Source of the DNA: Gentiana macrophylla
Taxonomy: Eukaryota; Streptophyta; Magnoliopsida; Gentianales; Gentianaceae
Direction of reading: 5' to 3'
DNA length: 64,000 nt
Assembly (NCBI GenBank): GCA_026214975.1
Contig: CM047810.1
Location: 35,389,318-35,453,317 of the forward strand
Positions 23,300-34,991 of the stretch are shown in pieces. The position numbers and the translations under genes were made by a program. Position 1 is the stretch's first letter. Every line of letters begins with the position of its first letter. Under the pieces are notes generated by a model that saw nothing but the letters and a program-made list of their open reading frames with translations, did no database searches and was not told the DNA's origin.

Positions 23300-24453
23300 A
23301 TCATGGGACGTACACAAAATAAAATTCTTTGTGTGTGCAATAGTCGTGCACTGGAAAATTATGATTGTTGTTGGGTGCGTGCGAGTACATATGTGTGGTG
23401 ATATGTGCCCGGACATATGATAACTTGTAATGGTATGTAGGGTAATGTTTATTGATGTACGAGAGGTGTCTCTTGCCAAGATTGTTGAGCACACGAAAGA
23501 CATCAAGCCAAATGCATGGTGGTGTGAGTGTTTGTGTGGAACAATAAAGAGCTTAAATTCTGTAACGTAAATAAGATAACTTGGAATGCAAATAACCTGA
23601 TAATGTGGAGTGTGATTGTTAATTGTGATTTGTGCTTATTTGTTTGATACTTGATACACTATGTGAATATGCATATAATGTGTTAGAACTGAATTTATAG
23701 GTCATCTTATCCAGGGACAAGCCGTGAATTACCTTCGACACAGTTTTTCTTACTGAGCAAGTTGGTGCTCATGCCTTACAATTTCGGGAGCTTGAGAAGT
23801 CTCTGAGACATGGAATGATCCAAGTTGGTGCAACCTTGACATGATTGGAAGATCGCAGATTCTGGATTTTAGTTATTATGTTCTTTTAGTTTCAATGTCA
23901 TTAGGATAGTTGTTTGTTTCATTTTTGAGAACAAAGTTGTAATCGTATTAGGATAAGTTTGGTGGAATAAAGAAGGTGGCTTTTAGGTTGATTTATTATA
24001 TACTTTTTCCGAGTTAAGCTGGTTTTTTTTTATATTTTTTTAAAGGAGTTAAGTTGGTTTTAATGTTTCAGTTTTTGTCGCATGGTATTACGCGTGTCAT
24101 ATTGGGTTTTCGACACGCATGCCCAACTATTAGTTTTTCCAAAAATACTCGGATCTCAAAAACGGATCGTTACAGATGAAATGTGCATATGTGTTATCAA
24201 TTTTTATTTCTTTACATTTCAATTATTTTCATAATGAAATTTCATTACGCTAAATGAATTTCATTTAGACAAACCATTAATATGAGACGGAATCTGAATT
24301 GGATCCATCGAATATGCGATAAATATGCTAAGAAAAAGAATAATATTAAGACCAAATATTGTTTAAAAAAAAAAAAAAAACCAATATTAGACTTTTATTT
24401 TTTCGAACACAACTACGCACTTTTCGACAAGAATGACGTGGGAAAGCATGCAC

Positions 24454-24484
<31 letters not shown>

Positions 24485-24580
24485 GTTCTTGTTGTTTACT
24501 CCTATTTCTTAAAGGGCAAATTCTTGGTGCCCAATTAACCTATTAATCACTGCCATCGGACGGGCCGCCATTCGCTAGAC
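23300..24580. other. Noncoding region upstream of enolase
   Basis: No supported gene. Overlapping short frames at 23297-23506 have no domain. A 27-base T run lies at about 24458-24484, with an A run near 24364. Nothing else is recognised. Confidence 0.45.
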
Positions 24581-24589
24581 CACTGTCCC

Positions 24590-24596
24590 TATATAA
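24590..24596 (+). promoter_or_regulatory. TATA box of the enolase gene
   Basis: TATATAA lies 113 bases before the start codon, followed by a pyrimidine-rich leader (CTCCTCCTCTTTCTACCC) typical of highly expressed plant housekeeping genes. Confidence 0.75.
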
Positions 24597-24708
24597 GCCA
24601 CTTCCAACTCCTCACTTCTTCCTCGAACTCTCCTCCTCTTTCTACCCAAATCCGCTGCAAATTTTCTGAATCTCAGCCATCACAGATCTAGTTCATCTTT
24701 TAATTCCT

Positions 24709-27700
24709 ATGGCAACCATCCAGACTATCAAGGCACGTCAGATCTTCGACAGTCGTGGCAATCCAACGGTCGAGGTTCGTCTTCCATTTCCTGATCTGTT
24801 TGATCGAGTCGTTTCCTGTCCAGTCCAGTCCAGTCCAGTCCAGTGACGAGTGATTCGTTTATTCTGATTGCCGTAATTAACTTATGTTTGATAATAATCT
24901 GTATTTGCGTTTGATCTTCAGCATGAGATTGCTATTTTCAGCGTGATTATCCATTGTAGTAGATTTATTTAGATGTTTTTTAACCTTTGGTGTTATGGCA
25001 GGTGGACGTGCATCTGTCGAACGGTGTGTTTGCAAGAGCTGCTGTTCCTAGCGGCGCTTCTACTGGTACGATCCGGTAGACTTACACGTTTCTTTGTACT
25101 ATCCAATTGCTGCAGTTAGATCTGTTTATTCAATTTTAGGCAAAATTATTGGAATTTTTTATCTGCAGTTGAATTTTGTGGTGTTACGTTGTAGTGGAAT
25201 TCGCACCAGTGTTTACTTGACTTGTTGTCGTTTTGAAATTTTACTTCGTTCTGCATCTCAACTATGTTGAAGAAAAGATCCAAGTGATTTGTGTCTATGC
25301 CTGTTGAACATGGATTTTTCTTTTTGGCTAATTAAAGGACAAGCATGTTGACAGAGTCTTTATTTTTCTGCTGTCAGGAGTGTATGAGGCCCTCGAACTG
25401 AGAGATGGAGGGTCAGACTATATGGGAAAGGGTGTTTCAAAGGTGGATGCTGGATAACATGATTCTTTTATTTATTTATATATTTTTGAATTGCTGACTG
25501 CTAACCTTCTTCTTTCTATGTTTAGGCTGTGAACAATGTGAATGCAATTATAGCTCCTGCACTAGTTGGAAAGGTTTGATAATTATCATTTCAAGCTAAT
25601 GTTGCTTTCCTCTCTGACCCTATTTATAGTGATAGATGTTAACGCTACTGAGTATTTATTGATTATTTAGTGGCTTAGTGCATGGTCCATAATTTGTGAG
25701 AAATGCTTCATTTTCTTGACCGTTTTTCCTTGATGTCTGTCTGAAAAAGAACTTTTGTTGCTTCTCAGGATCCGACTGATCAGGTCGGTATTGACAACTT
25801 CATGGTGCAACAACTCGATGGAACTCAAAATGAGTGGGGCTGGTGCAAGCAAAAGGTAAAATGTTCTACCAAATAGTCTTTTTCTCATTCTTCTAAGTGA
25901 GATATGTGTGCTTGACTTGATTGCTATTGTTTCAGCTTGGTGCTAATGCCATCCTGGCAGTGTCTCTTGCTGTGTGCAAGGCTGGTGCTGCTGTGAAGAA
26001 TATTCCTCTGTATAAGGTACATTTGAGATTCTGGGTTTTCGCTTACTGATATACTCAATTGTATCATGATTTTTATATTCTGTCCGCAAGAGATCTAACT
26101 TTTCATTAAAGACCGAACTTTGATGCGCATCTTCTTTACTGAATGCAGCATATAGCCAATATAGCAGGCAACAAGAAGTTGGTGTTGCCAGTGCCTGCTT
26201 TCAACGTTATTAATGGTGGATCACATGCTGGTAACAAGCTTGCTATGCAGGTATATTTTTGGAATGGTAGTTGTTTAGTGCGATGTACAGATGATTACTA
26301 GTTGGTGGTGTTACTCACAAGTCTGTTGATGCAGGAATTTATGATTTTACCTGTTGGAGCTTCCAATTTCAAGGAGGCCATGAAGATGGGTGTTGAAGTT
26401 TATCACAATCTGAAGGTAATTTTGACTTGATATTTTATTATTCTTTGTTGTGTTTGCTCCTCCTGCTTGCTGAGATCACTTGTCTGGTTCTTGCTAAAAT
26501 GCAGCAGTTTATGGCATGTAAAAAAGTCGGTAAATTTTGGTTTATGCGTTTTTAGAGAATTTAAAAAGTGGTTATCTAACCATGTTAAAGGTGGTTATTA
26601 CATCTACATAGGAGAATGATCGACATTTTTTTTTCCTATAGATAAAATGGGTTGGATAACTTATTACGCATATATTGTTTTGGTTGCTATACCTGTAAGT
26701 CTAGTAAGAAGAGGCGTAATCCTTTCAAATGGGACTTTCATAACATGTAAGGCTACTAAAGTAAAAGGGAACAAATTATTAACATTGGCTGGTTGTCTCT
26801 GCCTAGAATGCCTTGTTTCAAACTGCACTTATTTCCCTTACTTCTCTTATGCATGTAGACTGCTGTACTATTGCTGTATACATATTTTGTGTGGTCTGGA
26901 TTTCTTAAAAGTATATTGTTACAGGCTGTGATTAAGAAAAAGTATGGCCAAGATGCAACTAATGTTGGTGATGAAGGTGGCTTTGCTCCCAACATCCAGG
27001 TCAATAAGCTTTTAATGGTCTAGTCTAATTAGATAAGTGTAGTTTGGATGTTGTTTGTATATGATATATGTATCTTTTTATTTCAGGAAAATAAGGAAGG
27101 CCTTGAATTGCTCAAGACAGCTATTGCAAAAGCAGGTTACACTGGCAAAGTAAGAATTCATTTATTCGTACTTTTCACATGCACTTTCACCTTGTTACGT
27201 TGTCTCCTGATCCCATTTTTATCTGATGCAGGTGGTTATTGGGATGGATGTTGCAGCTTCTGAATTTTACAATGCTGATTCCAAGACCTATGATTTGAAC
27301 TTCAAGGAAGATGTGTGTTATCTTTTTCCACTATCATGCTATCTTACTCTGAGTATTAATATTATACACTGTTATCTTTTTTGTGTCATTACGCTATCTT
27401 ACTCTGATTATTCAAAATCTATCTCTTGTTACGAATAAAAAATTGTGATGGGCCGAAATGGATATTATAAGCTAATGGGTTATATGAAAATCAAATATAA
27501 CATTTGATTTCAATTTTATGATGGGTGTTGACTGCGGCTATCACTTTGATGAATTCCTGTCTGAACCTAGTCAGGACTCAAATGCATTGATCTCATTTTG
27601 CATAACAGTCTCCACCACAATTTGTTAGTTGTTTGTATATGTGATTAATAAGTAAATAGTTGTTTTAATGAATCGGTTTCTTCTGTTATTACTCTTTTTT

Positions 27701-28789
27701 GTAGAACAACGATGGTTCACAAAAGATATCAGGTGACCAGCTCAAGGATCTATACAAGTCATTTGTATCTGAGTACCCTATCGTATCTATTGAGGATCCT
27801 TTTGACCAAGATGACTGGGAACATTACTCTAAGATAACTACTGAAATCGGTGAAAGCGTACAGATTGTCGGAGATGATCTCTTGGTCACTAATCCTAAGG
27901 TCAGCTTGGATGAAAATTCACGGTCTCTTGATGCTGTTTGAATATTTCTTGGTGGGTTTTGAGTTTGGCTTATTTTACTTTGTGATTGCAGAGAGTTGAG
28001 AAGGCAATCAAAGAGAAATCATGCAATGCTCTTCTGCTTAAGGTGATTTTTCAACTCATTAGACTTTCGGTCTAGTTAAAATACTTGATTGTACTTGACT
28101 GAGATGCTTAATTACAGGTCAACCAAATTGGTTCCGTTACTGAAAGTATTGAAGCTGTAAAAATGTCCAAGCAAGCTGGTTGGGGTGTGATGGCCAGCCA
28201 CCGGAGGTAGAGTAATAAAGCATTATTTTTTATACTAGTTCCACCTCATAAAAGAGAACTATCTAATATGGAAAGAATTTTTCTCCTGAATCCTCCTCGA
28301 GATAAGCCGACCGTAGTCTTAGAATTATGAAGTTTAACCTCCCCACCCCCCATTTGTATAATGGAGCTATGAAGTTACAGTTCACTGTTATATGTAATGA
28401 TCATTCTTGTGGCATTGCAGTGGTGAGACCGAGGACACCTTCATTGCTGATCTATCTGTGGGTTTGGCAACGGTAAATTTCTCGTAAACTCTGCAATCAA
28501 GATTTTCTCTGGTTGTGTTCATTTGTGTGCAATTGTACTATTCGGGGTTGTCTTGTATTTCAGGGCCAAATCAAAACAGGTGCTCCTTGCAGATCCGAGC
28601 GATTGGCAAAATATAACCAGGTAAAACCGTCTTTTTATGTTTGGACCCTCTGCTTCATTCCATATTGAGAAAGTGATGCTTACTAAATGTAGAAATTTTT
28701 ACCTACAGCTATTGAGAATTGAAGAGGAGCTTGGATCAGAAGCTGTTTATGCTGGTGAAAGCTTCCGCAAGCCAGTTGAGCCATACTGA
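24709..28789 (+). CDS. ENO: Enolase (phosphopyruvate hydratase, 2-phosphoglycerate to phosphoenolpyruvate), 17 exons
   Basis: Exons: 24709-24774, 25002-25065, 25378-25442, 25526-25573, 25769-25855, 25936-26016, 26149-26250, 26335-26415, 26925-26999, 27087-27149, 27232-27312, 27705-27899, 27992-28042, 28118-28206, 28421-28472, 28564-28620, 28709-28789. All introns are GT-AG and the join gives 1,338 bases, 445 residues, with no break. It starts [19 protein letters not shown] and lacks a transit peptide, so it is the cytosolic glycolytic enzyme. Catalytic and metal residues are all present: His163 (GGSHAGNK), Glu172, Glu215 (GDEGGF), Asp250 (GMDVAA), Glu301 (SIEDPF), Asp328 (GDDL), Lys353 (LLLKVNQ), His381 (SHRSGET), Lys404 ([19 protein letters not shown]). 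It resembles Arabidopsis ENO2/LOS2, whose mRNA is also reported to yield the repressor MBP-1 from an internal start; whether that applies here is unknown. Intron 1 contains (CCAGT)n. Confidence 0.97.
24816..24843 (+). repeat. (CCAGT)n microsatellite in enolase intron 1
   Basis: CCAGT is repeated five times within the first intron, just downstream of exon 1. Confidence 0.85.
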
Positions 28790-29110
28790 AGGTGGGGTTG
28801 TTCCTGAAGTAAAATGACCGTCTTCTTTTTGCAGTACCGTGTTGTTTTAGTTGAATAAGTCTTCGATGATTATTCCGTGTACCCGAGGCTTTGGTGACTG
28901 ACTAATAATCATGTTCAGAAGAGTTTTTCTTTTTGCCTTGTATTCTGGACTAAAAATGTACTGGCAGATCTGGCCTTTAGAGTACCTTTTGCTGTATGAG
29001 TTTAAATTAGAAACGCTGGGTGTGTAGTACTTTTTCGTTATTATGATCTTTTCCCATGGATCGGTATGGGGTTTTTTGAGATGCCAAGTATTTTCTGAAT
29101 CTTATTATTG
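28790..29110 (+). other. 3' untranslated and downstream region of enolase
   Basis: T-rich sequence follows the stop. The transcript end is not marked by a clear AATAAA signal, and plant signals are often degenerate. No other feature is seen. Confidence 0.45.
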
Positions 29111-29124
29111 TTCATATTTTACCT

Positions 29125-29604
29125 TTGGTTTTTAAGACCCTCTTTCTCTTTCCTAAGAGGGAGAGAGAGAGGAGAGAAGAAATGAAACTTTATATCTTTC
29201 ATGTGAGCAACCCTATCTTGTATCGAAAGGGGTTTCGTGCTATACACCACATTGAGAATCTCTATAAACCGTACTCTTTCCTTAGCGGCCTCGAAAGGGA
29301 GGTCCTCCTTATAATGTTAGCTATCCGAAGTGCAAGGGGTAAACTCGGACTCAGATGGGATTGTGCGTGCCAGGCCCTTCGGTGTCATATTTTGGCCAAG
29401 TTTGTTGTACCTTCGACCTCTATTTTAGGCGGCCATAATATTTTCTTACGTTTTACCGCCATTACGCAGGAAAGAAAATGTTACACACGAACTCCCGTTC
29501 TGCGACGTGGTGGCAAGACCGCCAGAGGAGTGGTTTCGGGTGTAGATAGGGTTCAATCTGCAGGGGTCACGCAAATACATAGGCCCCTTGTCTTGGATGT
29601 ATAG
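29125..29604 (+). CDS. Uncharacterised 159-codon ORF, possibly not a gene
   Basis: I do not recognise it. The frame begins in a GA-rich run (AGAGGGAGAGAGAGAGGAG) and its middle is GC-richer than the surroundings. It has no signal peptide, membrane segment or known motif; the C-terminal third is basic (TRTPVLRRGGKTARGVV). It sits about 330 bases after the enolase stop on the same strand. The base composition recalls plant mitochondrial spacer DNA, so another organelle insert is one explanation. Confidence 0.25.
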   Translation: MVFKTLFLFPKRERERREEMKLYIFHVSNPILYRKGFRAIHHIENLYKPYSFLSGLEREVLLIMLAIRSARGKLGLRWDCACQALRCHILAKFVVPSTSILGGHNIFLRFTAITQERKCYTRTPVLRRGGKTARGVVSGVDRVQSAGVTQIHRPLVLDV

Positions 29605-29639
29605 GGTGGTTTAGAAGGCGTTTTTTGATCTAGGGTCCC

Positions 29640-31087
29640 TTGGAGCGAAGGGTTAGGCAATGACAATGAATCACTTGAATTCCTCCAGCCAATAACAATG
29701 ACCTAACACTTTCAGACTGTCATTTTATAAGAAAACACATTCGAAAAAAGACCATCCGAAAAAAAAAACTTCAATCTAGAAACAACAAAAATCAAACCCA
29801 ACCATGAATAATAATCAATATGAATTGTAAAAGAAAAAAACTAAAAAATCCATCGCCTAAAACCACATTTCATGAAAAAAATAGTCATAAAAAAATCTTC
29901 GAACTGGAAACAAATAAAATCAAACCAAACATCAAGATCTGTTTAAAATGAAGAATAAAAAAACCAAAAAGAACTAGCATCAATCTGATATTAAGAACAG
30001 AAAAATCAGTATCAATCTCAAGTGAAGAAAGTTGCTAAAGTGCCAAAAAGAAGCTACAAAGAGAAGAAAAAGGAAATCTTCATCCCAGGATTCACCTTGG
30101 AACAACTGATAAAAAATGTGAAACCTCGAACCTTCATGTAGAGTATTTATGTCTTTTGGATTTGTGTTTTCTTTTCCTATTACTTTAAGGTTTAATTATG
30201 CTTTTCTTAGCCCCCTAGCCACCTAAAACCAACCTAGGCTCAAATACACCTATAAGACTTCCAGGTAGCCCCAAACCTAGTTATTTTGAGTTTTCGGAGT
30301 TTCAAAAGAGAGGTGACACTCTGAATCGAGAGCACCACTCGGTTCAGCACACCGGTCAACACTGTTGACTTTTAAAGCCGTCTTCGCCTGACCACTGGCA
30401 TGACCAATATCGATGTGGTTCAGGTTGTAGAAGTTGTTTTCAGTTCAAAATCTCTTCTTGAATGTAAGATCAAATATTTTTCTTAGTTGTTATTGGCTTT
30501 GATCATAATTAGGTTAGATTCGATGGGAAATCATTGTTAGATTTGTTGTTGGTTTGTAGATTCGCGTAGATTTGGAAGGTAGTTGCTGTTTAGTTCGTAG
30601 TTCGGCACGTCTTTAAGGTAAGTAGTTCTTCTTATCAAAAGGTTCCATTTTTAGTTTAAAGATTATGTCATGAAATTAAACAAGTTTATGTGTTGTCGAG
30701 TATATGCTAAATTGTGTTTTTAGAACATTATTCTGTTTTCTAGTTACTTTTCAATAAACAATCTCATGCGCTTTGGTTACGAGTAGCGGAAATATGTTGG
30801 GAGTTCGGTTTTGTTACGGCCTTTGTATGTTCACGTTGGTTAGTTATAGAATTTAAAATGGACTTATGTGCTTTATGTGCACCTAAGGGTTTATAATTAG
30901 TGACCGTGCAATGTACCGAATGGGGTACCGTGATGCATACCCATGTCAGATGCATGACTTGTATAACCCATGTCATTCCTAAGACGATGTGTTGAACGGG
31001 GTGTTATAACATATAGTATGGATAAAGGAGTGTTGGATGCAATAGGATGTGTAGACATTCACAATTCAGAATATTCAGATGAGAGGA
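29640..31087. other. Noncoding, no supported gene
   Basis: 29750-30070 is strongly A-rich. 30300-31010 has the look of degraded LTR or leader sequence, but no partner repeat is seen. Nothing further could be called. Confidence 0.4.
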
Positions 31088-31615
31088 TTCAGATGTGATC
31101 AGATCAGCATACTTGAAGATTAATGGACATACTAAAGATAATTGTTACAAGAAACATGACTATCCATCTGGTTTTAAGTCTAAGAGTTGAGCTAACATGG
31201 TGGATCAAACAAATTTAGATCAGTCTGCTGGTGGGGAGGATCATGAGGCTAGACAAGCTAGGTTTGGACTTCAAGGTCTCACTTAACAGTAAACCATATC
31301 CATGCACTGAATACCCACTTCTCACATGCATAAGGATCAGATGGCACTAGTTTACTAAAACATACACAGTGGATCTTGGACTCTAGAGCTACATATCATA
31401 TTGTATTCTCTAGATTAAGTAATCTTAAGCTTGCTGTCAACATGAAAGTAGGATTAACTAATGGCAGGAATGTACACGTGATTCATACTGGACAAGTTGT
31501 GATCAGTCATGATCTGACTTTGCATCATGTCCTATACATTCCTAATGGCAGGAATAGTTTTTTTGTTTTAAAAAAAAGCCATGTTTCAGCATTAGAAAAA
31601 GTCTTTCGCATATAA
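31088..31615 (+). pseudogene. Ty1/copia gag end and protease fragment
   Basis: A zinc-knuckle-like tail is readable (INGHTKDNCYKKHDYPSGFK) with its first cysteines lost, then a DQ-rich linker with stops. After that comes the protease active-site region, WTLDSRATYHIV, in which the expected Asp-Ser-Gly has become Asp-Ser-Arg. NGRNVHVIHTG and LHHVLYIPNGRNS complete the block. The order zinc knuckle then protease is that of copia polyproteins. It is truncated at both ends and inactive. Confidence 0.8.
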
Positions 31616-31620
31616 AAAAG

Positions 31621-33450
31621 GGAAAGCCAAAATTAGTACTCTTTTTTTTATATCAAGGAAATTTGGTAAAGCCTTAAATTAGTACTTTAATATTTCTGTC
31701 TTTTCTTTTCTTTTTTGCTGCTCCAACAATGAGTTATCGACATGTAATATATCATAGGTTTTTCTTTTGCTCCTGAAATATGACACATATCAAAATGAAG
31801 CATATATGCCAACCAATATTAATAAGGAGACAACACATACACATACACACATAAAATAAAACTGCAATGGTTTATAAGTCGATTCAAGATTATAAATTAC
31901 GATACTCAAATAGTTACCTTCTTTATCCCATGCAGGTCCAGAAAGCTCCTGGTAAAGCATGAAAAAAATGAATACATACTTTTGGATTAGAATGCTAGAT
32001 AAGACATAGAATAACAAAAAAAAAATACAAATTGCATACTTTACAAGCACATAAACCAAAGAGATAAACAAAAGTACAGATTTTCACTGATAAAATTCAA
32101 TGAAATCGATGAAATATTAAACATCAAAACAAAGAAATGAGAAGCCATAGGGACAAACAAATATCAAAACCATGGGACTTAGGAAATGATCTTTGTTTCT
32201 GGACAGATATATAGGAACTTTTTTTTTTTGCTATCCGTCTCTGCAAATCAAACAAAATTGTTTTATTAGTCTTAGAAAAGACGATGTTCATTCATTGCAA
32301 CTATTAAGAAAAACCAAATAAAATCCAAATAAAATCCTCACCCGATACTCTATCTGCTACACTCCAGCCTCAACTCCTTCCTTCCCGACAACATTAAAAA
32401 TTGAAAACATGAAAGGAAAAAAAGAAAAAATAGGAATCAAACCCTCAAAACTAAATTAAAAAAAAAAAAAAAACTGACATTAAATTCGATCACAACATAT
32501 TGACAGCTCATTATTGTAGCTGTTGGATCTACAACTTCAAAATTGAAATGAAAAGTGCAAGTTCATCATTCGCATTCGCATCCAAAAAAAAAAAAAAAAA
32601 AAACACTCAAACGCATTGTTTTCACCTTAAGAGTTATTTTAAATGCGAAAAGGAAAAAAATGCAGCTATGTTTCCTCTCCGCTCATAGTAGGGTTTTCCG
32701 CCAGAATTTCTCAAAACCGCTCTGCCGTCTACTGATCACCAAATTCTAAAAAAATTATTCAAAATACATCGTGATAAATATATTCAAAAAAAAAAAAAAA
32801 ATGAATAATGAAAATAAATAACAATATAAATCAAAAAACAAAAGAACACACCAATAAATTTAACCGTAAATTTTTGGTTGATAAAATTTGACACATTTCA
32901 AATTTGAAAAGATTTTACAAACAACCAGGAGGTTTTTATTCATAAAATATGCGTATTGTTATTAAGAGGATATGATAGACACGATGATTTGCAAAGATTT
33001 GAGCAATGATTTGCGGATGAGTTGTTTTTGTTAAGAAGTCAGATCGGGGCATAAGTAGGGTTTGGATGATTAAAATCGGGTAATTTACGGGTATGGATCT
33101 AAATCAATTTTATTTATGTTTTCAAAAACCATTTCGAGTTGTAATATTGAGGGTTCTCAATTTGTTATAGGTGGGCAGCTGGCAGCAGAGATTTTGGAGT
33201 TAGAGATTACCAAGTTGAAGAGGTCGGAGAAGATAACAGAGATAAGAGATTTATTTATTTATTTTTTTTTAAATTTTTAAAAAGGAATGCGAGGATATTA
33301 TCTAAAAAATAAATAACAAATACTCTGGTATAAGCCAAACAACATGGTATATATATATCTACACCATGAACAAAAGAAAAAGCCACTAGAAAATCATTTA
33401 TTAATAACGAGCAACAATGATCGATACAAAGAGAGAATTCTCTAATTCAA
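31621..33450. other. AT-rich noncoding region
   Basis: No gene is supported. There are poly(A) or poly(T) runs near 32221, 32459, 32585 and 32789. On the minus strand one short exon-like stretch (ELSGPAWDKEG, about 31952-31920) has an AG before and GT after, but nothing joins it. Confidence 0.45.
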
Positions 33451-33458
33451 ACACATTG

Positions 33459-33590
33459 AAATTCATATTGATATATATAGTTCATAGTGATATATAGTTT
33501 ATATAGATATGATGTGACATAGAGACGATTGAAATTTATATTGATATATATAGTTTATATAGATATGATGTGGCATAGAGACGATCGATA
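33459..33590 (+). repeat. Imperfect tandem duplication, 73 and 57 bp
   Basis: GAAATTCATATTGATATATA... through GACATAGAGACGATT is followed at once by GAAATTTATATTGATATATA... through GGCATAGAGACGATC. The second copy lacks one internal GTGATATATAGTT-like block. It lies just past the 3' end of the minus-strand secreted-protein gene. Confidence 0.8.
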
Positions 33591-33608
33591 TGGACGGCCA
33601 ATATAGCA

Positions 33609-34419
33609 TCAATATGATTGTTCATTGGAATCATCTTTCCCTTCATCATCCAAACCCACCTCTTTCTGGCCATCGTACCCAACCTCATCAGAACCCACAT
33701 CTTTCTGGCCATCGTACCCAACCTCATCCGAATCCTCATTGGGTTCCTCATTGCGTGGTACGCAAGTTCCTGTCAAAGTCTGACGATATTTACGTTCACA
33801 TCGGCAACGGGCTTCAACGCACGCTTTCAGTCCGGGAACATGTTTTATCTTCACCACAATCGATTTGATGCAACTTTCTAGTTATAGAAAGTCGACGACC
33901 TTGTTGTTGATATGATTCTGTAGTTGTAGGCTTAACGGAGTTGCCGCCATTAATATTATGATCATGAGTCGACATAGTTCCTTGTTCACTTGATGATGAT
34001 TTCATCATGTTTGCTGCTTCTGATCCTATTAATGCTGCATATATATATATATATGCCAAAGAAATAAATAAAAACAGCTTTTAATTTTGTTTGTTATTTT
34101 AATTAATAAGCTAACTAGATATTAACATTTCAAGTTCAAGGAAAGGGCATCAGACACACACACACATACAAAGATTATTCAAATTACATAATTAATTAGG
34201 GCAATGCACATTATTCAAACCAATTTATGAAAACATAACTGCAATTTTTACAATATGAAAAAACATACTAGTATATTGAGAATATATATACAATATATTT
34301 GGAAAATTCAATTTCTTACCGGTGAGGTAGACACGATTTCTTGCTTCGATTGTGGTGTAAAGCGGACCATACACCATTAACAAAACCAATAGCAGAAAAA
34401 GGAGAGTTTTCTTAGCCAT
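33609..34419 (-). CDS. Small secreted protein gene, two exons, probably frameshifted
   Basis: Exon 1 (34419-34320) encodes MAKKTLLFLLLVLLMVYGPL and ends near EARNRVYLT, a clear signal peptide with a 15-residue hydrophobic core. A GT-AG intron leads to exon 2 at 34034, in frame, which is polar (EAANMMKSSSSEQG.., RRLSITRKL) and stops at 33814 after DCGEDKTCSR. That gives 106 residues. The frame one base away stays open to 33609. It carries a cysteine-rich stretch (GLKACVEARCRCERKY, then GTC) and two copies of DEVGYDGQK in an acidic tail. The match of the cysteine spacing across the two frames suggests a one-base indel broke a longer secreted cysteine-containing protein. I do not recognise the family. 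The TATA box at 34501 supports the start. Confidence 0.6.
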
Positions 34420-34500
34420 TTTGCCAACTTATCTATTTTTTTCTTTTCTTTTCTTTTCTTTGGTAAGTGTAAAGTGTAATTAGTGTAAATGTATATGGGT

Positions 34501-34510
34501 CTATTTATAT
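34501..34510 (-). promoter_or_regulatory. TATA box of the secreted-protein gene
   Basis: The minus strand reads ATATAAATAG about 85 bases upstream of the ATG at 34419. Confidence 0.65.
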
Positions 34511-34991
34511 TAGTGATATTCAACAAAAGTCAGCATGGACAGCCAGGACAGGTTTAAATATTCAATTTTTTTAATAGAATTGCCGGTGGATATTGTCTAA
34601 TAAGTAATACATGGGAGTTGTTTTGTTTACGGAATACAATCTGGATCAAGTCCTATGGAATTCATATTAATTATTCAGAACGTTTAGATGTAAGATATAG
34701 GTATATATATGTTTCATAAAAATACAGGTATATAATCTCTACCATTATAATACTCATATGTCTCAATATATTAATCTTAAAATTAATTTTAAAAATAGAC
34801 AGTTACCGGGTGCCCTTAAAGACAAATGCAAATTTACTTAGGTGTCCTTCAAGCCTCATGGAATCCCAACATATTGGTGTGATGCTTTGTGACTAGATGC
34901 ATCAGTTCGAGCCAATGCATGCAATGCCGGCCCTATGCTAAAGAGACTTAAGGCCGATTGGCCGGGCAGGGCCCTTAGGCCAGTTGGTCAG
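34511..34991. other. Noncoding spacer
   Basis: No gene or repeat is recognised. A GC-richer patch lies at 34915-34985 next to the solo LTR, with GTCAG (34987-34991) as a possible target duplication. Confidence 0.45.

Noticed and set aside
26647..26931. 94-residue frame inside enolase
   Set aside because: It lies almost wholly in the intron between exons 8 and 9, which has normal GT-AG borders.
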